From the IMG/VR virus record IMGVR_UViG_3300007516_001784, positions 27,429-91,428 of that record: DNA of 64,000 bases; one strand, written 5' to 3'. The notes under the pieces were generated by a model, which worked only from the letters and a program-made list of their open reading frames with translations, made no database searches and was not told the origin of the DNA. Every line of letters begins with the position of its first letter. Position 1 is the stretch's first letter. Below are positions 19,701 through 27,819 of the stretch, piece by piece. The stretch is from a virus. Made by a program: the position numbers and the translations under genes.

Positions 19701-20038
19701 CCGCTCAGGGTAATGCTAAAATTACTCCTGGCAATTCTGATGGTACTGTTTATCTGAATGGCACAGCATCAAGTGCCGCTGGTGTCGTGCCAGTTGAAAT
19801 TGTTATTATGGCCAATCAGGGTACTCCACTTGCTAAGGCTATTTGCCGTCAACTTGATTACAATGGTCAAGTCATTACGTCTGGCGTGTTGTATTCTGAG
19901 GTTGTTCCAATTCCCTTTCCTCAATTTGCTGCGTCTGGTGACAGAGGATTCTTGGCCGCTGCCGTTGTTCCAAGTGGTGCCACTGAAGTAACTGTTAACT
20001 TTATCGAAATCGTCAAACCAGCTTTCCATAGGTTCTAA
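16733..20038 (+). CDS. Baseplate hub or tail-tip-like protein, 1101 aa
   Basis: Starts two bases after the adhesin stop. The N-terminal 400 residues alternate beta segments with a helix-containing stretch near residues 225-243 (DDVLSRILLDTGYDWYWN) that reads like the phage hub/gpD-type fold, where a short helix bundle precedes a strand with an aromatic pair. Later parts are Gly- and Pro-rich beta structure with several SG dipeptides. No lysozyme or peptidase motif was seen. Size and position between adhesin and further tail genes fit a hub or tail-tip protein carrying appendages. The hub call is moderate inference. Confidence 0.6.
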   Translation: MNILVSDGIVVSGVGVPLNGIAFPSGQFGFGVPGSQLAAFLLSANAAFGFNVTPHNLQTEWVPIGPPETFHGASGQLPEIGKPIEVFIGDFYFRGSVVHSDYTTGMGGTVVNITLEDDRRNLRRVKIHTEDLGQSVPSGVVSVARAFRILNGLEDINGNPSEPLVKEYDRILQFGGTYDQILAAIDLTYNEGNSSVPVSILPTVEQIEKNVGGTVRAIRFQFNLDPLDDVLSRILLDTGYDWYWNMDAQRVSLINKKIQFDISEAEILNLVSKFGSQSGLNETKQLGFGHDVVPDPTRFRVLGGHQEGFINSELLSPIDGMETSALDGNVVFSKAWDKLSVGFYDADGYFRTYMPTEKELQLALAGIEQWTYYKIYQTPSGTANPPGYGFPPDNGSIAAQNSSFQSRLDPNMPLAGIATGAAESGLRVISNRRDQEQNWVIAFFNRIRDHASRHYGRSYVVEGLLYNQASGLFHLVDAAWANVENQVQGYSLSASGTVTTSGVFFEDYEINRDLGPVSPFVTEDFRVRAYCVLPQSTVYGPLGDDNPASFANWTEDAPPFNPSGDGRHYIPVTLQDVGDRVIDPHSEADLYGFESYPKGTLLCQLPINAGPSGGIVNDGIIFNLATMLTTINKLTGSGLLDIINPSQVLNVYDALSGVAIPVQSRLRYGQTYPSQWVLGDLHYERHEDIQLDDQFVPWAFSPEGNQTSLAIMTDRAIRRVEGKIVPKSSSRYADFQQVGLPLLSFDAFAEQNIGPSGLYGEISHGVSELNISFGIDGFVTRYKIQSYYPKFGREAPLGERVRAQLNGILNPIDFADLALLDPNPDRASNPTLPGDVFAPPIFFDGEQNAVRVTITEVNNIFSLSSIPGTAVDERYRGIDQHQYTKPTTALDSSNIDFREGAICIDGFLNIDDQAVYHTDNFELPDGNIILRYFTQGRPFANGTIVQIERVNADNTANYDVTIVGGTNDRAVFDLPVLNGSIVVGQKTTLAAQGNAKITPGNSDGTVYLNGTASSAAGVVPVEIVIMANQGTPLAKAICRQLDYNGQVITSGVLYSEVVPIPFPQFAASGDRGFLAAAVVPSGATEVTVNFIEIVKPAFHRF

Positions 20039-20039
20039 T

Positions 20040-21977
20040 ATGATATTAGTTTCTGGGTCTCCTCCTTATGAGTATGAATCTACTCTTCCAGTAAGGGCGG
20101 CCAATCCGTATACAACAACAGACGGCATTGGTGCGTCTGGTATATTACTGGAACAAGCTGAGTTTGTTATTGCGGCAGAGCTACGTAAGTTTTCTATTTC
20201 GCCTCATGATCCTTCTATTTTGCCAGACTATTTTACTTACACCAACACTAATGTTGCACCGTCTGGTCCATATGAACCAAAATCTGATGGTAGCACCGTT
20301 AACAATCTGTTGAATCCGACTGTATTGTGCGTTAACAAAATTGAAGATTTACGTAACGCACTAGATTCTCTTTTTGCGGCATATGCCTTTGATACATTTG
20401 CTAACTATAAGTTTTTAGCTAGGGGTGACGTTCATAAAAGCGACTGGATTAGGCAGGCATTTCCACATAGCCCCAGCGGACACAATCCAATAGATTACTT
20501 TGGTAATCCAACAACTATTGGTGACTATCTCAGGCCATTGCCAGATATTGGACAGAATTTTGATACTGATCAACATTATCTTGGCGGATCTGGAGTTCTT
20601 CTTGATATTGATTTTGCTGAGGTAATTTTTCAGCCCTATCCTTTTACTAGATTTACTAGTTTTGGTAACATGCAACCTGGAAGTCAACAATTTCTTGTTC
20701 AGTGTTCGCCATTGTTTCCTGCTTTTCAAAAGACTGATGGTAATGTTATCTCTACTAATGGCAGAGAACCTACCAGGGCAGAAATTGAACAGTTCAACTC
20801 TAGTAGAGTTGCCGCCGACGCCTCACATGTTTCTTCTGGCTTTGTGCGATTAGATGGATATTGTTTACATCCTTCTAGCACTTACATGCTTGCACAATAC
20901 ACGGGTGAAAACTTTACACCATCTAATACAAATGACTTTGATTATTATACTGGAGAGCCGCGTTATGTTACATTAGGTGGGCCAATTCCCATCAATGATA
21001 ATTCATTAAGAGCTTTTATTGCCCCTCATGTAGCTGCTTCGGGTGTTTATCGTTTTGTTGTTAAAAACAGTAAAGCGGCGTTTCCAAAAACTGCCGTCGA
21101 ATCTGGCATTGTTAGTATTTTTCCACCAGAAAATATTACATATCCTACGACTACTAACAGTGGTTTTGGTTATCATGTTTTTGATGATGCTATTTGGATT
21201 ACATCTAATTCAGGTGGGTCAACTCTAGATGGCCGCCCATCTGGACTCGCTGTCATGTCACCATTTACTGGACATATGATGTGGGTATCTAAAGCGGAAG
21301 ATGCAAATAAATGGGGTACGTCACGTGGACTTGCTCAAACTGGCACATCTTTGTATAGAGTTCAAAGAAATGTTTCTGCTGCTGCTGTTAATTTTACACA
21401 ATATGATAGTGCAACATTAGACGAGCTATCTGTTACCAGCTCTGCATATGGTGGTGGTACCGGGCAATCAGTAGATCTATTTTTTGATGGCACTAACTAT
21501 TGGATGACAAATACTCTTGTTGACTTCTATTATAGATTTGATGCTGCATTTGGATATACCGATGTACAAGTTCCTGCTCGTGGTGGGCGACGTGGTGCTT
21601 ATATTAATGGTAAGTTGCTTGGATTTGGTGACACTGCTTCGGGTGGCATGACTAGTGGTATTGTTGAGTGGACTTTTGCCGGTGGATCAACTACAGTAGT
21701 TGCAACTAAAAAAGTGAATGGTGCTCCATTTATTGGTAACAGGGCGTTTGGCGTTGTACATGACATGATTGAAGTGACTGGTGCTTCTCATGTTACTAAT
21801 GGAACTTGGGCACTTGTCTCTTGGGGTACAACCTTTGGCAATCAAGATATTTACTTGGTACGATTAGAAGAGGCAGCTACAACCTGGGAAATATTAGCCT
21901 TCTATATTTTGGCACGAACACAAACAACTATTAGCGTTGGCTCTCTTTTAGACATTACATACATACCGATACCTTAG
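20040..21977 (+). CDS. Tail structural protein, 645 aa
   Basis: Starts one base after the previous stop. The first 330 residues are a loop-rich segment with many Pro, Ser and Asn. The last 300 residues contain repeated strand pairs with phrases such as NSGFGYHVFDDAIWITS, GTNYWMTNT and GTWALVSWG, spaced like blades of a beta-propeller. Together these suggest a peripheral tail or baseplate protein with a C-terminal propeller-like binding domain. No catalytic motif is visible. The TAG stop lies within motif copy 3. Confidence 0.65.
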   Translation: MILVSGSPPYEYESTLPVRAANPYTTTDGIGASGILLEQAEFVIAAELRKFSISPHDPSILPDYFTYTNTNVAPSGPYEPKSDGSTVNNLLNPTVLCVNKIEDLRNALDSLFAAYAFDTFANYKFLARGDVHKSDWIRQAFPHSPSGHNPIDYFGNPTTIGDYLRPLPDIGQNFDTDQHYLGGSGVLLDIDFAEVIFQPYPFTRFTSFGNMQPGSQQFLVQCSPLFPAFQKTDGNVISTNGREPTRAEIEQFNSSRVAADASHVSSGFVRLDGYCLHPSSTYMLAQYTGENFTPSNTNDFDYYTGEPRYVTLGGPIPINDNSLRAFIAPHVAASGVYRFVVKNSKAAFPKTAVESGIVSIFPPENITYPTTTNSGFGYHVFDDAIWITSNSGGSTLDGRPSGLAVMSPFTGHMMWVSKAEDANKWGTSRGLAQTGTSLYRVQRNVSAAAVNFTQYDSATLDELSVTSSAYGGGTGQSVDLFFDGTNYWMTNTLVDFYYRFDAAFGYTDVQVPARGGRRGAYINGKLLGFGDTASGGMTSGIVEWTFAGGSTTVVATKKVNGAPFIGNRAFGVVHDMIEVTGASHVTNGTWALVSWGTTFGNQDIYLVRLEEAATTWEILAFYILARTQTTISVGSLLDITYIPIP

Positions 21978-21983
21978 TGTATT
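21974..21983 (+). promoter_or_regulatory. TTAGTGTATT motif, copy 3 (candidate late promoter element)
   Basis: Overlaps the TAG stop of the 645-residue structural gene and lies 81 bases before the ATG at 22065, in an 87-base gap. Same sequence and setting as copies 1, 2 and 4. Confidence 0.5.
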
Positions 21984-22064
21984 AATATGTAGCATTGATA
22001 TGACATCATAGCCGAACAAAGCGAAGCGTTCTTTTGATAGCTGAGCTTAACAAGGATAATTAAC

Positions 22065-22724
22065 ATGGTAAGCGGAATTCGTTTTTTTGCATGCTCTGGT
22101 GCTATGGGCGGGACGCCCAGTACACGAGCAACACCCAATCTTGAGATTTTCAATCTCGAAGCTGGAGCTACAAATAACCCCAATCGTATGGGCTTTTTTG
22201 GACTTGCTGGTGCTCCAAATAGTGCTGTAATTGTTGGTCAGTACCAAGATCGTACACATCGTTGTGACGAGACTGGTGTTGACTTCGGTACGATGATCAA
22301 CGTTAAGTTTACGGGAGCAAGCACTGCTAGTGTATCTGGCGTGCCATTTACAGCCGGTCTCACTAATATTCCTTCGACTTCTGGCACTCTCTTGTGTCGT
22401 TTTATCGACCCAAATAACACGGCTGTGATCACGCAGAATGCAACATTCAGTGCCATTAGCTTGACGCCTGGATCTGGTACTCCAAACGTTGCCGATCTCG
22501 TGAGTGCTGGTATTTTGATCAAGGCCGCTCAACTTCAAGATACGCAAGGCTTTGCTGGAAATGCTTCGTGGCAAAATATCGACAGTAGCGGCTCTGCACT
22601 AGCTCTTGAAACTCAGTTGAGTGCTCAATCAGTTCATGACTACCATCTTATTATCAGTGGTACGCCGACTGCTGCTGGACGTAAGATCAACTTTGCGTAC
22701 TTGTTATTGTTAGAGTATTTGTAA
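22065..22724 (+). CDS. Structural protein, 219 aa, end of the tail block
   Basis: AAGGATAA stands a few bases upstream of the ATG and supports the start. The protein is Ala-, Gly-, Ser- and Thr-rich and beta-structured, ending in a hydrophobic strand (KINFAYLLLLEYL). It contains repeated SG dipeptides like its neighbours. With its own motif copy upstream and a 118-base gap downstream it is probably a separately transcribed late gene. A tail-tip or decoration role is possible; the family is not recognised. Confidence 0.7.
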   Translation: MVSGIRFFACSGAMGGTPSTRATPNLEIFNLEAGATNNPNRMGFFGLAGAPNSAVIVGQYQDRTHRCDETGVDFGTMINVKFTGASTASVSGVPFTAGLTNIPSTSGTLLCRFIDPNNTAVITQNATFSAISLTPGSGTPNVADLVSAGILIKAAQLQDTQGFAGNASWQNIDSSGSALALETQLSAQSVHDYHLIISGTPTAAGRKINFAYLLLLEYL

Positions 22725-22776
22725 GCAACGTCTAGAGGCGTTAAACTCTATCTTGATGCGTGGCAACATTTTTCGA

Positions 22777-22805
22777 TAGACGAGTCTATGTCTGTTGGTC
22801 ATAAT
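22777..22805 (+). promoter_or_regulatory. Candidate sigma70-like promoter before the replication block
   Basis: TAGACG, a 17-base spacer, then CATAAT preceded by TTGGT, giving an extended -10-like element. It stands 37 bases before the ATG at 22843, in the gap where tail genes give way to replication genes. The 15-base string TTGGTCATAATRTAG recurs at 59481. The -35 match is partial, so this is a prediction. Confidence 0.45.
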
Positions 22806-22842
22806 GTAGTGTCAATCACGAAGATGATTTTCACTCGTGGAC

Positions 22843-23304
22843 ATGATCAATATGCTGGCATTCTCTTCAAAACATCCATTTGTTCCTAATCCTGCGAAGG
22901 ATCCGACCGCTAGTCGTTGGATTGCCTCCCTCTCTGACGGTACAACCGTTTTCGAGGACGTTACGCCAGGAGAACGAACGGCCTGGGTTCGTCTTAGCGA
23001 GTACGTTAAGGTTCATAAGTTCAAGCTTACGAATCTACGACTAGAAGCGTACGGTCGTCGTGTTGTACTTATGCCTTATCGAGACGATAGTGGCAATCCC
23101 CAGATTAATGGCTACTGGCAATCTAAGAAGGCTGGGGCATTACTGAATGCAACACAGGTCGACCAGATTAATTGGGTTGGCATTGGCCTGATTAAAGGTC
23201 GCGAAATTCATGTGACGTGGATTGATCATGCTGGCAACGTCTCCTACGAAATAAAGCCGTATAGCGAGACTAATCTCGCGTGCATAGTGAACGACGCAGT
23301 ATGA
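22843..23304 (+). CDS. Hypothetical protein at the start of the replication block
   Basis: About 153 residues. In-frame starts are GTG 22837, ATG 22843 and ATG 22852; none has a strong ribosome site, so 22843 is a choice, not a proof. The product is a small beta-rich protein with a basic middle (KFKLTNLRLEAYGRRVVLMPY) and no known motif. It is the first gene after a change from structural to replication genes and follows a candidate promoter, so it may be an early regulator or accessory factor. Its stop overlaps the next start as ATGA. Confidence 0.65.
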   Translation: MINMLAFSSKHPFVPNPAKDPTASRWIASLSDGTTVFEDVTPGERTAWVRLSEYVKVHKFKLTNLRLEAYGRRVVLMPYRDDSGNPQINGYWQSKKAGALLNATQVDQINWVGIGLIKGREIHVTWIDHAGNVSYEIKPYSETNLACIVNDAV

Positions 23305-23738
23305 AGTACAAGTCGATTACAACGCCCGAAATTGAGCATGATGAAGCCAATATTCTCACGGAGATGCTGTGGCTGAATCGTGATCTACGATCAGACATCT
23401 TCCCGTGGCGTGGCGACAACGGCAAAGAGTGGGGTCGATTCGTCTCGGCCTTCAAGAAGCTCATGGGGCCATCGTTTGGCCTATCCTCCGAGCAACTTGC
23501 TTTCTACGTTTTCAAGTGTAAGCCGCACTACATAAATCCACCAGAGTTTGCCAAGATGGCTGTCGTAGCCCGCAAGCTGTTTAGACGCTATAACATAGAC
23601 GAAGTATGTAGACTCTATTCCGATCAACGCCGCGAGTCCATGAAACCCGGACTTGAAAAGGCATCATACAAGCAAGAAAAACCGAAGTCATTCCTGACTT
23701 TTTTGAAGGAGCTAGAACGTGGCGAAGTCAAAGACTGA
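23301..23738 (+). CDS. Hypothetical protein upstream of recA, 145 aa
   Basis: ATG 23301 overlaps the preceding TGA (ATGA); an upstream GTG/ATG-type start 21 bases earlier is less likely. The product is helical and basic, with Trp, Arg and Lys clusters and a C-terminal Lys/Glu-rich tail, as seen in small DNA- or protein-binding factors. No motif is recognised. It overlaps the RecA-like gene by 20 bases, so the two are probably coupled and the protein could be a recombination mediator. That role is speculation from context. Confidence 0.7.
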   Translation: MKYKSITTPEIEHDEANILTEMLWLNRDLRSDIFPWRGDNGKEWGRFVSAFKKLMGPSFGLSSEQLAFYVFKCKPHYINPPEFAKMAVVARKLFRRYNIDEVCRLYSDQRRESMKPGLEKASYKQEKPKSFLTFLKELERGEVKD

Positions 23739-24885
23739 TAAGCAGCCCAATGTTCCCGCACAAGTTTCGCTTGAGTTCTTTAGTGGTGAGCTAAGCAACG
23801 AAGAAACGGGCGTGTACGTTGTTGGTGCCAACGCAATGGAAGATCCGCCGGGTAATGAAAGTGGATCGTATACTCTAGACTACGACCTAGTTGTTCCATT
23901 TCCAGCGGGTCGTATTACCGAACTTTATGGAGATGAGGGTACAGGCAAGACAACTATCATTCTTGAAATTATAGGAAGAGCGTTATCTACTGATCCGACT
24001 AAGCGATGCATGTTTGTCAATATGGAGAAGAGCTTGAATGTTTCTCTCATGAGGACGATTCGTAGTCTACGTCCATTCGTGGAAGAGGCTGTTTCGAAAA
24101 AGAATGATTGTCGTTTTTGGATCGTCAATACTACAAATGGCGAACAAGCTCTTGAGGCAATGCGTCAGTTTGCTGCCATGTGTCCAGGTGGCATTGCTGC
24201 TCTTGACTCTATTGATGCGGCACAACCCGAGACTGTTTTGTCTGGTGCTATTGGCGAGAACCGAGTTGGTAATCATGGTAAGTTAATGTCTGATGCTATG
24301 CGTAAACTTATCGGTGTAGCCGAACAGAACAATGTTGCGTTAATCTTTACCAATCAAACTCGTAGCAAGATTACGTTGTATGGTGATCCAACTACAACGC
24401 CGGGTGGTGCTGCCGTTGCATTCTATGCGTCTCAACGTATTCGTCTTAAGAAGCCAACTAAGGCAGATATGATTACGATGGCGGATGGTCAGATTATTGG
24501 CAAGCTGATCAATTATAAGGTGGTCAAGAACAAGTTTGCACCAGAGGGGGCAGAAAATGCCATACCTCTACTCTATAATAGCGGTATTTTTCGCGAGCAA
24601 GAACTTGTGATTCAGTGCTGCAACTTTGGTATCTTGCGTTTGGGTGGCAAGGGTGGCAAACAAGTTTATTTGCACAAGCTAGATCGTGCCACCAATGAAT
24701 TTGTCAAGAAAGATGCTACGGAACTAGATGGTATGTGGATGTCTCAATTCAATGCGTCACGCAAACTATTGCTTGACCCGGCATTGACGCTTAAGCTTGA
24801 TCAAGAGTTAAAAGCATTCCTTAAGACGGACGGACGCCATGATGCTTTAGATGATATTACAGATGAAGTTTCTGACCCTCAGTAA
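23719..24885 (+). CDS. recA: RecA-like recombinase
   Basis: 388 residues with the RecA core: Walker A GDEGTGKTT at about 71-79, the catalytic Glu in FVNMEKSLN near 103, Walker B GGIAALDS at about 157-164, and a DNA-binding loop region ending in TPGGAAVAFYASQRIRL, close to the GGNALKFYASVRL of bacterial RecA. It forms filaments on single-stranded DNA and catalyses strand exchange for recombination-dependent replication and repair. The start is GTG 23719, supported by AAGGAG seven bases upstream. The ORF overlaps genes on both sides. It is more RecA-like than UvsX-like by these motifs. Confidence 0.93.
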   Translation: MAKSKTDKQPNVPAQVSLEFFSGELSNEETGVYVVGANAMEDPPGNESGSYTLDYDLVVPFPAGRITELYGDEGTGKTTIILEIIGRALSTDPTKRCMFVNMEKSLNVSLMRTIRSLRPFVEEAVSKKNDCRFWIVNTTNGEQALEAMRQFAAMCPGGIAALDSIDAAQPETVLSGAIGENRVGNHGKLMSDAMRKLIGVAEQNNVALIFTNQTRSKITLYGDPTTTPGGAAVAFYASQRIRLKKPTKADMITMADGQIIGKLINYKVVKNKFAPEGAENAIPLLYNSGIFREQELVIQCCNFGILRLGGKGGKQVYLHKLDRATNEFVKKDATELDGMWMSQFNASRKLLLDPALTLKLDQELKAFLKTDGRHDALDDITDEVSDPQ

Positions 24886-25285
24886 AAAAGAAGTGCGTCT
24901 TGAGATTCTGCCGAGTAAGTATCCTGTTCGGTCCAGAACTCACTCTAAGTCTATAGGTCAGTACAATCTGGGACGTGCTATCCGTTCTATTTATGGTATG
25001 CAAGCTTTAGTTTTAGAAGAGTTTCCTATTCCAGAAGAAAGACTTTTTCTTGACTTTTATATGCCACACAACAATCTTGCATTTGAGTTTCATGGCGTAC
25101 AACACGACAGTTTCAACAAATTCTTTCATGGCGATAAAGATGGCTTCGAGCGTTCAAGGGGCAGAGATCAACGTAAGCGAGACTGGTGCGTGCTCAATAA
25201 AATCCTATTGATCGAAGTGCGTGACACACTTTCTACTGATGAACTCAAAGATTTGATTCAATCGAACAGGGAAGACGATGAGTAA
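24851..25285 (+). CDS. PD-(D/E)XK-type endonuclease, VSR/DUF559-like
   Basis: 144 residues from ATG 24851 (ATG 24863 is also possible); the 5' end overlaps recA by 35 bases. The centre reads LFLDFYMPHNNLAFEFHG followed by VQH, giving the Asp ... Glu-x-x-Gly-x-Gln-His arrangement of very-short-patch-repair and related nucleases, then a basic helix with SRGRDQRKRDW and a strand KILLIEVRD. Such proteins cut or nick DNA in repair, recombination or homing. The position between recA and the helicase gene favours a recombination nuclease or Holliday-junction resolvase over a homing enzyme, but that is inference. Confidence 0.7.
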   Translation: MILQMKFLTLSKKEVRLEILPSKYPVRSRTHSKSIGQYNLGRAIRSIYGMQALVLEEFPIPEERLFLDFYMPHNNLAFEFHGVQHDSFNKFFHGDKDGFERSRGRDQRKRDWCVLNKILLIEVRDTLSTDELKDLIQSNREDDE

Positions 25286-26780
25286 TATTGCCGCCGAGCA
25301 GGTCTTTTTGGCCGGGGTTATTGCGAACCCAACCAAACTATTTGATTATCTAGACTATCTAGATGATACAGATTTTCAGCACTCAGCCACGAAGATGACA
25401 TTCGAGGCTTTGCGTTCGTTGGTTCTGAATAAGGAAGCAACTAACATCACGAAGTCCAAGCTGGTAGCGGAGGCCAAAGCTCTTGGTCACCAGAACTATC
25501 TATCAGCCACCAAGGATGGGGCGTGGATTGATGAACTCTATAGGGAAAAAGTTGGTGAACAAGAACTAACCGACCTCTTCCTGGAGATTAAGCGTCAGAC
25601 ACTTAAAGGTAGTTACAGGCGTGCCTTTGAAGACACCAACAACTATCTGACAACTACGTCTGATCCTTTGTCGATCATGATTGGTAAGGTCGAAGATGCG
25701 ATCATTAGCCAAGTCAATACACTTGATCGTGGCGAAAACGCTCCTGTACTCCTGACCAAAGGCATTTTCGAGTTCATTGACGCACTCGCGAACGACCCTG
25801 GAAATTTAGGAATAGATTTGGGTTTCCCAATATGGCAAGATCGTGTGGGTCAATTCAGAAACGGGTCTGTAACTTTTGTGGTGGCTACAGCTAAGGCTGG
25901 TAAGTCGCAGTTTGCGTTACGTGCAGCTCTCAATACAGCCCGGAAAGGACTGCCGGTCATCTTGTGTGATAGTGAACTTAACAAGAATGATCAACAGATT
26001 CGTCTTGTGGCTTTGATGGCTCGTGTACCATTCCAGTACATTGAAACTGGTTTTTGGAAGATGACCCCAGAGCAGTTGAAGTTTCATGGAGTAACTGATG
26101 AGCAGCAGATTTCGCACATTATGGAATGTGGTCGCCGCATTCGTGACCCTGAGTTACGTGAGCGTGTTTTGGCCTTACCCATTACGTACCAATCTATTTC
26201 GGGCATGGATGTATCTGCCGTCATTCCGCATCTACGTCGCTGGATTCTAAAAGACGTTAAGCCAGACCGTACTACAAAGAATGCACAGTGTTTAGTCGTC
26301 TACGACTACATTAAGTTGGCGACCGTTTCTGAACTTAAGGCTAATCATAATTTAGCTGAGTGGCAGATGCACGGCATCAACGTAGCGTTGTTACATGACA
26401 CCATGAAGAAGTATAATATTCCTTGTCTGGCGTTTGGCCAGACAAATAATGAGGTTGACGAAGGCATCAAGTGTGTTGCTGGTGGTAAGCGTATTAGCGA
26501 AAACGTTACGTCGGTGAGTTACCTTAAAAGAAAGACAGATGATGAAAGAGCGTTTGACGGCAATGGTTCTCACTATTTACGTGTATTTGTTACACGTTAT
26601 GGTGCGGGTACACCGATTGGTCACATCAATTTTGACGCTGATTTGAGTTGTGGTGACTTCAAAGAGATCGGCCTTAGTACCGTGAACTTCAATGAAGAGC
26701 GTCAAAAGCGGTTAGATCAGTTTAAGAAGAGTCGTGACGTAGCCTCCAAGAGAAAGGGTACCGATGATGAAGATGACTGA
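25278..26780 (+). CDS. dnaB: DnaB-type replicative DNA helicase
   Basis: 500 residues. A short helical N-terminal domain (about 1-120) precedes a RecA-fold motor with Walker A ATAKAGKSQ at about 203-211, a catalytic Glu in CDSELNKND near 233, and a Walker B-like strand QCLVVYDYIKL at about 337-347. A later GKRISENVTSVSYLKR segment fits the DnaB region that contacts the neighbouring subunit's ATP. The enzyme is expected to form a hexamer unwinding DNA at the fork. The tail is acidic and charged. It overlaps the nuclease gene before and the primase gene after it, a helicase-primase pair as in many phages. AGGGAAG lies upstream of the start. Confidence 0.9.
   Translation: MSNIAAEQVFLAGVIANPTKLFDYLDYLDDTDFQHSATKMTFEALRSLVLNKEATNITKSKLVAEAKALGHQNYLSATKDGAWIDELYREKVGEQELTDLFLEIKRQTLKGSYRRAFEDTNNYLTTTSDPLSIMIGKVEDAIISQVNTLDRGENAPVLLTKGIFEFIDALANDPGNLGIDLGFPIWQDRVGQFRNGSVTFVVATAKAGKSQFALRAALNTARKGLPVILCDSELNKNDQQIRLVALMARVPFQYIETGFWKMTPEQLKFHGVTDEQQISHIMECGRRIRDPELRERVLALPITYQSISGMDVSAVIPHLRRWILKDVKPDRTTKNAQCLVVYDYIKLATVSELKANHNLAEWQMHGINVALLHDTMKKYNIPCLAFGQTNNEVDEGIKCVAGGKRISENVTSVSYLKRKTDDERAFDGNGSHYLRVFVTRYGAGTPIGHINFDADLSCGDFKEIGLSTVNFNEERQKRLDQFKKSRDVASKRKGTDDEDD
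26423..26445 (+). repeat. Perfect 9-bp inverted repeat inside the helicase gene
   Basis: TTGTCTGGC and GCCAGACAA flank a five-base GTTTG loop. The hairpin lies in the coding region just after the Walker B part of the helicase. It is one of several intragenic inverted repeats in the 26-59 kb half of the window. Confidence 0.9.
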
Positions 26781-27819
26781 AAACGAAAAAGGGGCTTTAC
26801 GTAATCACGCAAATCGCAACATTACTTATCTACTTGATAAGCTTGCAATCAACTATACCGATCGTGGAGATGGTCTTATTCAGTCGTGTTGCAAGTGTCA
26901 ACAACATGGTGGAGATCGTGATAATCCCACCGCCTTTAGTTGGCGTCCAGGTCTCGGCAGGTGGGTGTGTTGGACTCATCACTGCGAAGAGTCACGAGGC
27001 AACGACATTTTTGGTCTTGTAAGTAGCATTCTCGGCACCAATTTTCTCGGCACCTCTAAGTGGATTCATGATCGTCTATCTGAGAAGAGTATTGACGTAA
27101 CTCAAGTCGTAGCCCCGCCCGAGAATCTTTATCGTGGAACGGCACTTCATACACATGAACCACTCAAGGAGGATAATCTGCGTTTCTTGCAGATGGATCC
27201 CGAGTACCTGATTAAGCGTGGCTTTAGCAAGGAAGTGCTAAGAGATTACAACGCTGGATTGTGGCAACGTCCTGGAACATTCATGCATGATCGTGTAGTG
27301 TTTCCGATTCGAGACCATGATGGATTCTTGGTTGGCTATAGTGGCCGTACTATTCATTCAGAGAAATACTTCACTGAGAAGGGTACCGAGTATCGCAAAT
27401 GGATTCATGGTCGCAACTACAATCTATGGCCAAAGCGTGGCGAACTTTTGATTAGTTCATTACTATTCAATCTTAATAGAGCAAAGCGTTTTATGGGTCA
27501 GCAGAAGAAGATGATCGTAGTAGAGGGGCCGCTTGATGGCATGAAGCTGGAAATGTCCGGCATTCATAATTGGGTAGCGACCCTCGGAACGACATTTTGT
27601 GCCAACCACAGAACTCTATTGGTTAAGTATGGCATTACTGACGTGTACGTCGCTTATGATGATGATGAAAACGATGCCGGTGACAGGGGACTCACGAGAC
27701 TTAAGCGTGTTGTTGGTGACATCTTTAACGTTCATCAAGTTGATCTTAATGGATCGCACGACTGCGGCGAACTTCCTATCGAACAACTTCAACTCATTTT
27801 CAAGGGTGTAGGATGCTAA
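26764..27819 (+). CDS. dnaG: DNA primase with zinc finger and TOPRIM domain
   Basis: 351 residues. An N-terminal zinc finger has Cys at about 42-45 (SCCKC) and a Cys/His cluster at about 69-74 (CWTHHC), the CHC2-type element that reads template DNA. A TOPRIM domain follows: MIVVEGPLDG around 251-260 with the catalytic Glu, and AYDDDENDAGDRG around 298-310 with the metal-binding acids. It makes RNA primers for lagging-strand synthesis and overlaps the helicase gene by 17 bases, suggesting the two act as a unit. It is shorter than bacterial DnaG and has no obvious helicase-binding C-terminal domain. Confidence 0.88.
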   Translation: MMKMTENEKGALRNHANRNITYLLDKLAINYTDRGDGLIQSCCKCQQHGGDRDNPTAFSWRPGLGRWVCWTHHCEESRGNDIFGLVSSILGTNFLGTSKWIHDRLSEKSIDVTQVVAPPENLYRGTALHTHEPLKEDNLRFLQMDPEYLIKRGFSKEVLRDYNAGLWQRPGTFMHDRVVFPIRDHDGFLVGYSGRTIHSEKYFTEKGTEYRKWIHGRNYNLWPKRGELLISSLLFNLNRAKRFMGQQKKMIVVEGPLDGMKLEMSGIHNWVATLGTTFCANHRTLLVKYGITDVYVAYDDDENDAGDRGLTRLKRVVGDIFNVHQVDLNGSHDCGELPIEQLQLIFKGVGC

